From Floridanema evergladense (GTDB taxonomy: Bacteria; Cyanobacteriota; Cyanobacteriia; Cyanobacteriales; Aerosakkonemataceae), in the NCBI RefSeq assembly GCF_041929205.1, contig NZ_JBHFNT010000309.1: 64,000 nucleotides of DNA. One strand, written 5' to 3'. The notes beneath the pieces are model-generated. The model was not told the DNA's origin. It saw only the letters and a list, made by a program, of their open reading frames with translations, and did not search any database. Below, piece by piece: positions 53,926 to 62,480 of this stretch. A program made the translations under genes and the position numbers. How positions within the stretch are numbered: position 1 is the stretch's first letter; every line of letters begins with the position of its first letter.

Positions 53926-54138
53926 ATGTTATATAAGAGCAATCAAGATTTACCAGCAGATGTGCGCGATCGCCTTTCTGAAGCTGCACAAGAATTATAC
54001 CGAGCAGCGTTCAATTGCGCTATTCATTGGTACGGTGAAGAGTCAAAAGCTCATCAGGTTGCTTGGTGTGCTGTAAGAACTCAAGCCGCAAATATTTATA
54101 GTAACCTGAGTGAGGGATCAAAACCTCTGCTGGTGTAA
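53926..54138 (+). CDS. ChaB domain small protein
   Basis: The 70-residue protein carries LPADVRDRLSEAAQELYRAAFNCAIHWYG and KAHQVAWCAVR, the helical core of the ChaB family, which was named as a cation transport regulator though the function remains unclear. ATG 53926 fits the family N-terminus (MLYKSNQDLP); an in-frame ATG at 53884 would add 14 residues that look unrelated. Confidence 0.75.
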   Translation: MLYKSNQDLPADVRDRLSEAAQELYRAAFNCAIHWYGEESKAHQVAWCAVRTQAANIYSNLSEGSKPLLV

Positions 54139-54200
54139 GAAGGCTCCAAGACAAAAGGCAGAAGGCAAAAGGTAAAAATTCTCCTTGTCCCCAGTAGTAG

Positions 54201-54220
54201 GGGCAATTCATGAATTGCCC
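54201..54220. repeat. 20-bp perfect palindrome (copy 2)
   Basis: GGGCAATTCATGAATTGCCC is identical to 41238-41257, again flanked by GTAG on the left. It lies between chaB-like and hisIE, close to a GTCCCCAGT tract. Confidence 0.7.
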
Positions 54221-54302
54221 GTACCCCAGTCCCCAAAAATAAAATTTTTGCGTCAAAACCAGCTACAATAAGCAATCTATTCTGCTTTTGTGACCGAAGT
54301 TT

Positions 54303-54950
54303 ATGGCTGCTGATTTAACGGCTCTTAACCAGTCTATCCCGATCGAGCAAATTCGCTATGACGAGCGTGGATTAGTCCCAGCTATTGTTCAAGATTACCT
54401 TGATGGTACTGTTTTGATGATGGCTTGGATGAATCGGGAATCTTTAGCCAAAACTTTGGAAACTGGTAGAACTTGGTTTTGGAGTCGTTCTCGATCGGAA
54501 TTATGGCCTAAAGGAGAAACTTCTGGTCATATTCAAAATGTAAAAAGTATGCGTTACGACTGCGACAGCGACGCATTACTAATTACTGTGGAACAGATTG
54601 GTGATATTGCTTGCCATACTGGAGAACGCAGTTGTTTTCATCAAAGCAATGGCTCGAAGATTGCGCCACCTGCTGATACTTTGTCGCAGGTGTTTGAGGT
54701 GATTTGCGATCGTAGAGATAATCCCAGTGAAGAGTCTTATACTTGTAAGTTATTTGCGGGTGGAGATAACAAGATTTTAAAGAAAATTGGCGAAGAATCC
54801 GCTGAAGTGGTGATGGCTTTTAAGGATGATGATAAAGAAGGTATTGCTGGAGAAGTTGCCGATTTATTTTATCATACTTTGGTCGCTTTAGCGCATCATA
54901 ATGTTGATATTAAAGCGGTTTATCGGAAGTTGCAGGAACGGCGGAGATAG
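54303..54950 (+). CDS. hisIE: Bifunctional phosphoribosyl-AMP cyclohydrolase / phosphoribosyl-ATP pyrophosphatase
   Basis: The 215-residue fusion performs the second and third steps of histidine synthesis. The HisI half (residues 1 to about 115) has VQDYLDGTVLMMAWMN, the metal-binding CDSDALL and CHTGERSCFH. The HisE half has KLFAGGDNKILKKIGEESAEVVMAFKD and EVADLFYHTLV. The fused order I-E is usual in cyanobacteria. Start ATG at 54303. Confidence 0.96.
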   Translation: MAADLTALNQSIPIEQIRYDERGLVPAIVQDYLDGTVLMMAWMNRESLAKTLETGRTWFWSRSRSELWPKGETSGHIQNVKSMRYDCDSDALLITVEQIGDIACHTGERSCFHQSNGSKIAPPADTLSQVFEVICDRRDNPSEESYTCKLFAGGDNKILKKIGEESAEVVMAFKDDDKEGIAGEVADLFYHTLVALAHHNVDIKAVYRKLQERRR

Positions 54951-54961
54951 GTTTTTTGCTG

Positions 54962-55609
54962 TTACTGGGATTGTAGTTTGCAGATGGCTTTGAGTACTTG
55001 TAGGATTTGGGGGGTGCGATCGATCTCCCACAAATTTAACAAAGGCATTAAGAGATAAGTTGGCGGATTTCCTGACTGAATATACAGGAATTGATAGAGA
55101 TCTCCATTAGTAGTTAAACCCCAGACAGAGCCTTGATGTCCTAAGCTTTGGTAGGCATAAGTAAGCAATTGTGGTACACCAGCCGAAGGAGCAACACTGC
55201 TATTTTTAGATTCAATTACCAAGAGCCAAAAATTTACATCAGTAGCAGTTTGAATACTCTTATTAACTGCTAAAATATCTAATCTTCCAGTAATATTTGT
55301 ATCCTCATCTTCAATCTGAATTTGAGCGATATTCTCTTCCAAACCTATTTTAATAGGAGAACGGTAAAAACCAGCCAAACGCAATAAAGGAAAAGTAGTT
55401 AACGCTTTTACCAATCCTTCTCCAACTTTACTTTCTAAAAAATAGTTACGATAATCTTCTACAATTTGCGAAAGTTCCTGCTGTTCAAACTCCGTTAAAG
55501 GTTCCAGATTTAATAAATGTGTAAATGAACCATGCAACTGCATCTGAAAACCGAAGATACGTTGCACATCAGCTAAGGTTAATTCTTTAGCGTTGCGAGT
55601 GTTTGTCAT
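54962..55609 (-). CDS. PD-(D/E)XK nuclease-like protein, copy 1
   Basis: The 215-residue soluble protein has a PD-(D/E)XK-like active-site pattern: Asp111 in ITGRLDILAV, then Glu133-x-Lys135 in WLLVIESK, then Gln147 in GVPQLLTYAYQ. The last helix and GSVWGLTTNG follow as in restriction-type folds (similar to the N-terminal nuclease of HsdR). The N-terminal third is helical and acidic. No methyltransferase or helicase is nearby, so a classical restriction system is unlikely. A paralogue lies directly upstream (55617-56279) with the same residues at the same positions. Confidence 0.65.
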   Translation of the reverse strand: MTNTRNAKELTLADVQRIFGFQMQLHGSFTHLLNLEPLTEFEQQELSQIVEDYRNYFLESKVGEGLVKALTTFPLLRLAGFYRSPIKIGLEENIAQIQIEDEDTNITGRLDILAVNKSIQTATDVNFWLLVIESKNSSVAPSAGVPQLLTYAYQSLGHQGSVWGLTTNGDLYQFLYIQSGNPPTYLLMPLLNLWEIDRTPQILQVLKAICKLQSQ

Positions 55610-55616
55610 AGCTTTG

Positions 55617-56279
55617 TTACAATTTTAAAGAACTAAATTCTAACTTACAGATAGCTTTAAGAACTTGCAGCAACAATACAGATTGCTGAGAGTAGAATAA
55701 ATCTAATCTTGGCATGATTAACTGGTAAGTTGGCAGATTTCCTTGTTGAATCAACACAAACAAATATTGCAATCCATTAGTCACCATTCCCCAAACTGAT
55801 GGTTGGCGTTCTAAGCTATTGTAAGCATAAGCAAGCAACTGCGATAAACCTTGAAGAACATCAACTCCCAGTTCTTTTGATTCAATTACCAAAATCCAAA
55901 AAGGTACATTATTAGTCGTAAAAATATTCCTGTTAACTGCAACAATATCAAAACGTCCAGTAATAGTTGTATCTTCATCTTCAATTACAATATTATCGAT
56001 ACCTTCTTCCACATTAATTTGGATTGGGTAATGATAGAAACCAGCTAATCGCAGTAAAGGAAAAACTGTGAGAAGTTTTACTTGTCCTTCTGAAGCTTTT
56101 TTCGCTCTCACGTAAGGACGAAAATCATCGCAGATTTGGGCAATTTCTTGTTGTTCTAAATCAGTTATTGGTTCGAGGGTTAATAAATCTGTAAACGAAA
56201 CTTCATCTAGTTTTTCTGCTAAATTAAGCAGACGATTAACATCATTGAGGCTTAGGTTTCTAGCTCTTAAGGTTATCAT
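55617..56279 (-). CDS. PD-(D/E)XK nuclease-like protein, copy 2
   Basis: The 220-residue protein is homologous end to end with the neighbouring one: Asp111 in ITGRFDIVAV, Glu133-x-Lys135 in WILVIESK, Gln147 in GLSQLLAYAY, and SVWGMVTNG. The two differ mainly in the first 30 residues and at the C-terminus. The genes are only seven bases apart and so are probably a tandem duplication in one transcript. The divergence is large, so the duplication is old. The substrate is unknown. Confidence 0.65.
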   Translation of the reverse strand: MITLRARNLSLNDVNRLLNLAEKLDEVSFTDLLTLEPITDLEQQEIAQICDDFRPYVRAKKASEGQVKLLTVFPLLRLAGFYHYPIQINVEEGIDNIVIEDEDTTITGRFDIVAVNRNIFTTNNVPFWILVIESKELGVDVLQGLSQLLAYAYNSLERQPSVWGMVTNGLQYLFVLIQQGNLPTYQLIMPRLDLFYSQQSVLLLQVLKAICKLEFSSLKL

Positions 56280-56299
56280 GGTTTTGACTGCCGTTTGTT

Positions 56300-56560
56300 T
56301 TAGGTTAATATCAGTTCATATTGCAATACAATCAACTCATCTGCTTTCAAAATAGCCATTGCATATTCCTGCCCTTGGTTATCAGCAAATTCTACTAAAT
56401 ATTTGCTTTCATTTTCAGAATTGTATACTTCAACAACCGTCCCAACTAACCCAACGGGTAGACTGTTTATAGAAGTATACTCAGGTTCAACTAAAGTTAA
56501 TCTTTCAGCAGAAATTGGATTGAGGAGAGCGACAGTATCAAAATTTTGGATTTCTTTCAT
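56300..56560 (-). CDS. DUF4926 domain protein
   Basis: The 86-residue protein has a predicted SH3-like beta-barrel: LPVGLVGTVVEVYN, then YLVEFADNQGQEYAMAILKADEL. This matches the DUF4926 pattern I remember. The first 25 residues are an unusual extension. It starts one base after the stop of the DUF6883 gene upstream, so the pair is translationally linked. Function unknown. Confidence 0.65.
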   Translation of the reverse strand: MKEIQNFDTVALLNPISAERLTLVEPEYTSINSLPVGLVGTVVEVYNSENESKYLVEFADNQGQEYAMAILKADELIVLQYELILT

Positions 56561-56561
56561 A

Positions 56562-56891
56562 TTAGTCCTTAATGAAGGCAGAAACTAAACGAGGATTTGG
56601 GTTATTTGATGTAATTTCCCAAATGGTACGAAGTTCAATATTTGTATTTGTTACAATCCAGTCTACTTTGAATAATTGACCAAATTCAGTGGCGCTTTGT
56701 TGAACTACTTCGCCTTCAATTGCGGCTAATTGAATAAGTTTATACAAAACATTTGCATTTTGAATTGTAATTCCCAATGCAGACTGAAAAACTCTGGCTT
56801 TATGTTTCCCTTTGCTATGATTCGTATTTAAACAATAACCTGTTAACTTTTGCATGGGAATTTCGGCTGAATCACCGTTCGGTAATTTCAT
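56562..56891 (-). CDS. DUF6883-like protein
   Basis: The 109-residue protein contains KLTGYCLNTNHSKGKHKARVF and a central YGQLFKVDW-like strand (GQLFKVDWIVT), which fits the DUF6883 family. The HSKGKHK segment offers histidines and lysines reminiscent of small RNA- or nucleotide-active toxins, but that is inference. The following DUF4926 gene is one base away, an arrangement common in toxin-antitoxin or toxin-immunity pairs. Start ATG at 56891. Confidence 0.6.
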   Translation of the reverse strand: MKLPNGDSAEIPMQKLTGYCLNTNHSKGKHKARVFQSALGITIQNANVLYKLIQLAAIEGEVVQQSATEFGQLFKVDWIVTNTNIELRTIWEITSNNPNPRLVSAFIKD

Positions 56892-56951
56892 AATAGAGTG
56901 GATGCCCTGACTAATTTTATTTTAGCGGTATTCAGCTAAATAAACGGACAG

Positions 56952-56996
56952 GATGCCCATACCACAAGATATAAATTTTCTTGTAGGATGGGCATC
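56952..56996. terminator. Hairpin downstream of the TerB-like gene
   Basis: GATGCCCAT at 56952-56960 pairs with ATGGGCATC at 56988-56996, and ACAAGA with TCTTGT inside. It lies just after the 57053-58414 gene on the minus strand and before the DUF6883 gene, so it could end that transcript. The sequence belongs to the GGGCAAGATGCCC repeat family (another member at 14568-14588). Confidence 0.5.
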
Positions 56997-57052
56997 TTGC
57001 CCGTCATTTTAAATTGTGAAAGATTTGATCTATTTCATTAACAAAAAACTAT

Positions 57053-58414
57053 TTAGTAGTAGGCTGGTTCAATGTATCTAGGGTTGAGCATCCGACGAAT
57101 TTCTTTTACCTCTTCACGAGAAATACCGAGCTTATCTGCCATTCGGTTATGAAGGAATAATTCTGATGAATCAATTACTCTATCAGCAATAGCGATCGTC
57201 CAAGCTGCACATAATATTAGGCAATGCTTCAATCGCTCATCATCACTTTGGCTACAATTTTTTTCCCGATACTCCTGATCAAAAGGAATACCTGCTTGCA
57301 TAATCTCGTCAAAGCTTTGGTGTTTATCTCTGGCTTTATAAACCTTTTTTTGTTCTTCTTTTCTGATTCCAGAAGTAGTTATTAGTCTATCTATAGTATC
57401 TACTTCCTGGTATGTTAATTCACCATCTATCCAAGCCATTGGTAAGGCAGCAATAATAATGTCTGCTAAAAACCTACTCTTCTTAGCAGCTTGCTCTTCA
57501 CTACTCCAATTTTTCAAACCGCTGTAAACTCCTATAGTTGCCAGTACTCCTAGTCCAATCGGAGTAGCAACCGTAAGTAATGTGTAAGCTGATGCACCAA
57601 CAACTATACCGCCCGTTGACATTCCCAAAAAACCTTGTATAGTTGTCCAAACACTAGCTTGTACAAATACTGATGAAGCAACTGCTGAAGTTCCAACGCC
57701 AGTCAATGTTCCTAAAGTTGCTCCTGTACCAGCATAAACTGCTTCTTTTGTCCAATCATCACTTTGGTTTAATAAATCTGCACTTACATTTTCATAATCT
57801 GTAACTGCTCTTTTATTAAGATATATTGTTAGTCCCTCTAATTCGTATTCAAGGTTTTTTTCAAATGATTTATCGTTGAAGTTGATATGTTTTTTACTAC
57901 CTTCTTCAAAGATTTTCTGGGTAGCTTCGTTAATAGTTGTTGTAACTTTTTCCCATGATTTGCCAAAAATACCCTTCAAGCTCTTAATATCAGCAGTTAT
58001 ATCCTCCACAGAAAAACCTGCTCTCTTCAGCTTTTGTAGGTAATAATCTTTATTCATGGCAAAAATTATATCTAAAACGCCCAGTGCAACCGCAAAAGTA
58101 AGAGCAGCAGCTATGGGACTAGTAATAGCACCAATTAAAGGTACAGCTGTCAAGGGTACAACTCCATAAGCCATAAAAGTTAAAATGCTGCCAATTACTA
58201 GGAGTCCTGCGGTAAGAATTTTTCGCTCTTTAGAAGATGGATCGGTATCTGAGTATAAAATTTTTAGCAGTCGGATATAAGTAGGAATTTTAGGAATGCG
58301 AGTCACAGTGAATTTGATAACCTCGGTCAATATAGGAACTAAAAGACCAAAAATAGTGGCGAGTACAGTGAAAATAAATTGAATTGGGATTACAAAAGGG
58401 AAGAGAATAGGCAT
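57053..58414 (-). CDS. Membrane protein with a C-terminal TerB-like domain, unknown function
   Basis: The 453-residue protein has hydrophobic helices at about residues 5-38, 65-85 and 88-112. A charged helical region (about 120-215) and a glycine/alanine-rich hydrophobic stretch (about 225-300) follow; the latter resembles membrane-inserting segments such as those of colicins. The C-terminus (about 305-450) contains two acidic helical motifs, MAWIDGELTYQEVD and IADRVIDSSELFLHNRMADKLGIS, which look like the TerB/DnaJ-like tellurite-resistance domain. TerB-type domains often act in membrane-linked stress systems. It lies 182 bases downstream of the kinase gene on the same strand. Confidence 0.6.
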   Translation of the reverse strand: MPILFPFVIPIQFIFTVLATIFGLLVPILTEVIKFTVTRIPKIPTYIRLLKILYSDTDPSSKERKILTAGLLVIGSILTFMAYGVVPLTAVPLIGAITSPIAAALTFAVALGVLDIIFAMNKDYYLQKLKRAGFSVEDITADIKSLKGIFGKSWEKVTTTINEATQKIFEEGSKKHINFNDKSFEKNLEYELEGLTIYLNKRAVTDYENVSADLLNQSDDWTKEAVYAGTGATLGTLTGVGTSAVASSVFVQASVWTTIQGFLGMSTGGIVVGASAYTLLTVATPIGLGVLATIGVYSGLKNWSSEEQAAKKSRFLADIIIAALPMAWIDGELTYQEVDTIDRLITTSGIRKEEQKKVYKARDKHQSFDEIMQAGIPFDQEYREKNCSQSDDERLKHCLILCAAWTIAIADRVIDSSELFLHNRMADKLGISREEVKEIRRMLNPRYIEPAYY

Positions 58415-58596
58415 AGCAAATTACCTGAACTAATTTATTCAGTGAGTTTCAAAATTTTTGGTTTGGTTATTTTGGGAAATACTTAATATTTCTCTATTGG
58501 CAGTGTAGTAAAATTTAACAAGTAATAGGAACCGGAAAACTACTTAATGAGACAAGTGAGTTTTCTTGTTTGTACTAATTATTTTCCGTAAATATA

Positions 58597-60411
58597 CTAA
58601 TTTTGCTTGTATAGTTTAATAGTCTTATCTTGACTACCACTAGCAATGAAACTGCCATCAGAAAAGATCGCAACACAACTAACTAAATCTGTATGACCAA
58701 CAAGCATTGCAATTTCTTTTTCATTACTAACTTGCCACAATTTTACAGTTTTATCCCAACTTCCACTGATGAGAATTTGACTGTCGGGGGAAAAGGTAAG
58801 TGCAGAAACTAACCAAGGATGTCCTGAAAGAATAGAATTGCATTGCCAATTTGTGGTATCCCAAAGGCGAATTGTTCTGTCTTCGCCGCCTGTGGCTAGT
58901 AATTTGCCATCGGGACTAAATACGATCGCTCTAACTCCCCCAGTATGTCCAACCAAAGTACAAATTAATTCAAATTTTATTAAATCCCAAATTTGCACAA
59001 TCCGATCGGAACTTGCACTTGCTAATAGAGGGGAGATTGGACTGAATGCGATCGCATTTATCCCTAATTTAGCTCCCGATAATGTGGTTATCTGTTCTCC
59101 TGTTTCGGGATGCCATAATTTTACAGTTTTATCTGCGCTACCACTGGCAATAATTTGTCCGTCAGGACTGAATGCTAAAGCGTTGACAGAGTTATTATGA
59201 CCGACTATTGTGTGAATTTCTTCGCGTTTTTGTAGATCCCAGAGCTTAATTTGGCGATCGCTACTTCCGCTTGCTAATATGTTCGGGGAATGGGGATGAA
59301 AAGCAACAGACTTAACTTTTCCTGTATGACCTTTTATGGTATAATCTTCTTTAATTGTGCTGATATCCCATAAGCAAATTGTTCGATCGTCGCTGACACT
59401 GGCAAGCATTTTATCATCAGGAGAAAGAGCGATCGCATTAATCCCAGAAAATATCCCTCCATCACCGACAAGTGTGGCGTAAGTTTCCCAAGTTTGTGTC
59501 GGAGGAGGTACGGAAATCGGGATTTTTTTACCTCTGAGTTTTTGCATTTCGGTGAGTGCAACTTCAGCAGAAGGAAATCGCTTTTCTAATGAAGGTTCGA
59601 TTAAGCGATCGAGAATTTGCGCCAAATCATATTCTACAGAACTTGTCAAATCTGACAGCCAATAATTCCGCCACACCCAACAGTTATTCGCTAAATCGAA
59701 CAGATGAAACGGACGAATTCCTGTTAGTAAATTCAGGCAAATAACCCCTAAGCTGTAAAGATCGCTGCTGAAAACTGCCTCTCCTCTCACTTGTTCTGGT
59801 GCAGCATATTCAGCACTACCGATCGTCGTTTCTGGCACAACAAAGGAAGTTTCTGTCACCAGTTTTGCTGCACTAAAATCAACTAAAAATAAATCATTTA
59901 ACGATTTTCTTTGAATAATATTCTCAGGTTTAATATCGCGATGGATGATTTGATGGGAATGAATGAACTGGAGAACGGGAAGTAAATTTTCTAAAATTTG
60001 CCAGACTTCTGCGGCACTAAATTGACCCTTTTCTCCTAAAAGTATTGCTAAATTTTTTCCGGTTATGTATTTTTGGACGAGATAGAAATAGCCATTTTCA
60101 GCAAAACTTTCTCTAACAGCAGGAATTTGGGGATGTTTGGCTAACTCTTTTAATTTGTCGATCGCATCTCCCCGATCGAGAACTTGCCAAAATTGTTTGA
60201 TAACACAAAGAGTAGGAGAATTTTCAGCCAAATCAAAGGCTAAAAATGTTTGTCCAAATCCTCCCCTACCCAAAACCTTAACCGCACGATAGCGGTTTTT
60301 AAGAAGCAAAGTAAAGCCACAAAATTGACAGGTTAAAGAATTGCGATCGTAATTTTGTGGCTTATTACAACTAGGGTTGAAACAAATTAAATTTCCGCCT
60401 TCAAGACTCAT
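58597..60411 (-). CDS. SpkB-like serine/threonine protein kinase with seven WD40 repeats
   Basis: The 604-residue protein has three parts. Residues 10-31 are a Cys motif (Cys10, Cys15, Cys28, Cys31) like that of Synechocystis SpkB. The kinase domain (about 40-300) has a glycine loop GRGGFG (48-53), Lys72, His157-Arg158-Asp159 (HRDIKPEN), and Asp178-Phe179-Ser180 in place of DFG, then APE. The C-terminal part (from about residue 310) is seven WD40 repeats, each ending in a KLWDL-like sequence, enough for one propeller. The key catalytic residues are present. The propeller probably binds a partner or substrate. It lies between the TerB-like gene and the SPFH gene on the same strand. Confidence 0.88.
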   Translation of the reverse strand: MSLEGGNLICFNPSCNKPQNYDRNSLTCQFCGFTLLLKNRYRAVKVLGRGGFGQTFLAFDLAENSPTLCVIKQFWQVLDRGDAIDKLKELAKHPQIPAVRESFAENGYFYLVQKYITGKNLAILLGEKGQFSAAEVWQILENLLPVLQFIHSHQIIHRDIKPENIIQRKSLNDLFLVDFSAAKLVTETSFVVPETTIGSAEYAAPEQVRGEAVFSSDLYSLGVICLNLLTGIRPFHLFDLANNCWVWRNYWLSDLTSSVEYDLAQILDRLIEPSLEKRFPSAEVALTEMQKLRGKKIPISVPPPTQTWETYATLVGDGGIFSGINAIALSPDDKMLASVSDDRTICLWDISTIKEDYTIKGHTGKVKSVAFHPHSPNILASGSSDRQIKLWDLQKREEIHTIVGHNNSVNALAFSPDGQIIASGSADKTVKLWHPETGEQITTLSGAKLGINAIAFSPISPLLASASSDRIVQIWDLIKFELICTLVGHTGGVRAIVFSPDGKLLATGGEDRTIRLWDTTNWQCNSILSGHPWLVSALTFSPDSQILISGSWDKTVKLWQVSNEKEIAMLVGHTDLVSCVAIFSDGSFIASGSQDKTIKLYKQN

Positions 60412-60423
60412 CTTTCTCCCAAC

Positions 60424-60511
60424 GACTAAAGTCGCGGGCTATACAAACAAAACCTGCCTTCGCAGGTTAGAAGTCCGCGAAGGCGGACTTCGTTTGTGTA
60501 GACGCGGTTTT
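60424..60511. repeat. Palindromic repeat cluster between the SPFH and kinase genes
   Basis: Two hairpins, AACCTGC-CTTC-GCAGGTT (60451-60468) and GAAGTCCGC-GAAG-GCGGACTTC (about 60470-60491), sit inside an outer imperfect inverted repeat (CTATACAAACAAA against TTTGTGTAG). The element supplies the stop codon (60510-60512) of the SPFH gene. Confidence 0.7.
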
Positions 60512-62480
60512 AACCGCCCTTTTCTAACTCATCTTCTACTTGGGTAATGACGATCGAATTCTGACCATTACTTTTACCATTACTTTGCAATTCTTTAGTT
60601 TGATTCCACAACAACATTCCCATCAAACCATCAACTAAACCTGCACCTTGGCTATTACCGCTAACAGCCACATCGGGAACAACTCGCACGTTGCGATCGC
60701 CAATTACCTGCATTAATTGTAACGCCGTGTAAGATTGCGAACCCAAAGCATTTACACCAGCTTGATAAGCATCCGCTTTCGCTTCTCCTGTGACGCGAAT
60801 CGATTCCGCTTCCCCATGCGCTTCATTAATTTTTGCAGTCGCATGGAGTTCCGCAATTTTAACACCTTGTTCTGCGGTAACTACTTCTTTTTGAATGTCC
60901 GCCAAAGCAGTTTCTCTGACTAATTCTTGACGCTGGGATTGTGCCGTGCGCTGAACTTCGTAGGTTTTTTGTTGTTCTTCGGCAATTTTGCGATCGGTCA
61001 AAGTTTGCATTAATTCAGCTGGTGGTGAAATCAAACCGATCAGGCTATCAACCGCTTGCACATCATAAGCACGCAACGCTTGTCGCACGTATTCGGCTGC
61101 TTCTGTTTGGCGTTGAGCGCGATCGACCAAGAAATCCAAAATAGTATATTCTTGTGCAGAATTGCGGAAATAATTACCTACAATTGGACGCAAAACATGA
61201 TCTACCAAATTCTGCATCGAACCCAACCGCGAAATTACTTTTGGTGCATCGATAGCCGCAACATGAATGATTTGAAAAACTTCTAAATCGAATGTAAAAC
61301 CATCAAAAGAAAGCAACTTCAAAGCAACCAATTTAGAATCATAACCATGTTCTCCGCTGAGTCGCGCCGTAAAATTCAACACAATATTAGTTGTAGGAAT
61401 TAATTCCACTTTCATAATTTTTGTGTTGAGGGGATGTTTACCAGGATATAAAGGTTCAACCCAAACGCCTTTATCTCCTCTATTAACTAAATTTCCGTGA
61501 GTAAAAGATTCGCCGCTGATATCTTCGTGCGATCGACCCACAAACGAAATTACCACGCCTACATAACCGATCGGCACTTCCGTCATCGGCACTTGTTCCA
61601 CCTTCACAAACCAAGGATTAAGATTCCAAGAACCTGACAGAATTACTTGTTCCTGCAAACCTCTCCGTCCGCCACCATTGATAAAACTTTGTGCTTTTTG
61701 GAAGTTATCATGTTGGGGAATTATAGGCCCAGCAATTTCACCTTCTTCAATGGGAATACCATCTAAAGTAGAGACAATTCCCACTCGTTCTGGCTCAACT
61801 TTGTAGAGTTTAAGTTGCTCCGGTTTCATGCCATGTTTACTAGCATTAGTAGAAGTAATTACCTCAAACAAAGCTGTATTAATTCGATAAGTTCCGGTAG
61901 TCATAACAGCCAACTGCCGACCTTTTTCGCCTCCATTAGTGAGGAACTTGCGAGCATTCTGAAAATCATCACAGTCAATGACTTTGCCTAAAATTCTATT
62001 AGGTGGAATAGTTCCCCCATCATTAGCAACAATTAAACCGATTTCATCTTGAGGAATAGCGATCACTTGCTCTTTACGAATGCTATATTGCCAAGGGAAA
62101 TAACCAAAATGCCATCCCGGTGGCAGAGTATCTGCTTGCAACCCCGCTTCACCATTCAGCGCAATTAATTTACCTGCTGGCAAACTTTTAGAAGCAAATT
62201 TTTTGGTGATAATTCCTACTTCTTTTTCCCCAATAACTATCAATCCCAAAATCCAACCAATATTGGGTAAGAAAATCAGAATTACTACAACTCCTCCTAC
62301 CGCATAAATCCAAATTGGCAAACTGAAGCCGAAATCAGCTTGCATAGATTGAACTTCTTGTGATTTGGGTTGTTCTTGGTTACTTTGGTAAGAGGTAGCG
62401 ATCGCACCTACTGGAATTCCTGCTACCAACAAAGATGCTACCAAAGGTAAAAATTTGTTAAAAACTTTGAAACGAGACAT
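60510..62480 (-). CDS. SPFH/band 7 domain protein, flotillin-like
   Basis: The 656-residue protein has an N-terminal hydrophobic segment (about residues 8-28), a second one (about 52-82), and then a long soluble part. The SPFH region includes VGVVISFVGRSHEDISGESF and LSFDGFTFDLEVFQIIHVAA. A predicted coiled coil follows (about 480-570, with RKIAEEQQKTYEVQRTAQSQRQE and repeated KINEAHGEAESIRVTGEA). Flotillins scaffold membrane microdomains. It is much longer than bacterial FloA, and the region between the membrane and SPFH parts (about 90-290) repeats twice a segment of the form DCDDFQNARKFLTNGG / HDNFQKAQSFINGGG. Transcription runs towards the kinase gene. Confidence 0.8.
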   Translation of the reverse strand: MSRFKVFNKFLPLVASLLVAGIPVGAIATSYQSNQEQPKSQEVQSMQADFGFSLPIWIYAVGGVVVILIFLPNIGWILGLIVIGEKEVGIITKKFASKSLPAGKLIALNGEAGLQADTLPPGWHFGYFPWQYSIRKEQVIAIPQDEIGLIVANDGGTIPPNRILGKVIDCDDFQNARKFLTNGGEKGRQLAVMTTGTYRINTALFEVITSTNASKHGMKPEQLKLYKVEPERVGIVSTLDGIPIEEGEIAGPIIPQHDNFQKAQSFINGGGRRGLQEQVILSGSWNLNPWFVKVEQVPMTEVPIGYVGVVISFVGRSHEDISGESFTHGNLVNRGDKGVWVEPLYPGKHPLNTKIMKVELIPTTNIVLNFTARLSGEHGYDSKLVALKLLSFDGFTFDLEVFQIIHVAAIDAPKVISRLGSMQNLVDHVLRPIVGNYFRNSAQEYTILDFLVDRAQRQTEAAEYVRQALRAYDVQAVDSLIGLISPPAELMQTLTDRKIAEEQQKTYEVQRTAQSQRQELVRETALADIQKEVVTAEQGVKIAELHATAKINEAHGEAESIRVTGEAKADAYQAGVNALGSQSYTALQLMQVIGDRNVRVVPDVAVSGNSQGAGLVDGLMGMLLWNQTKELQSNGKSNGQNSIVITQVEDELEKGG

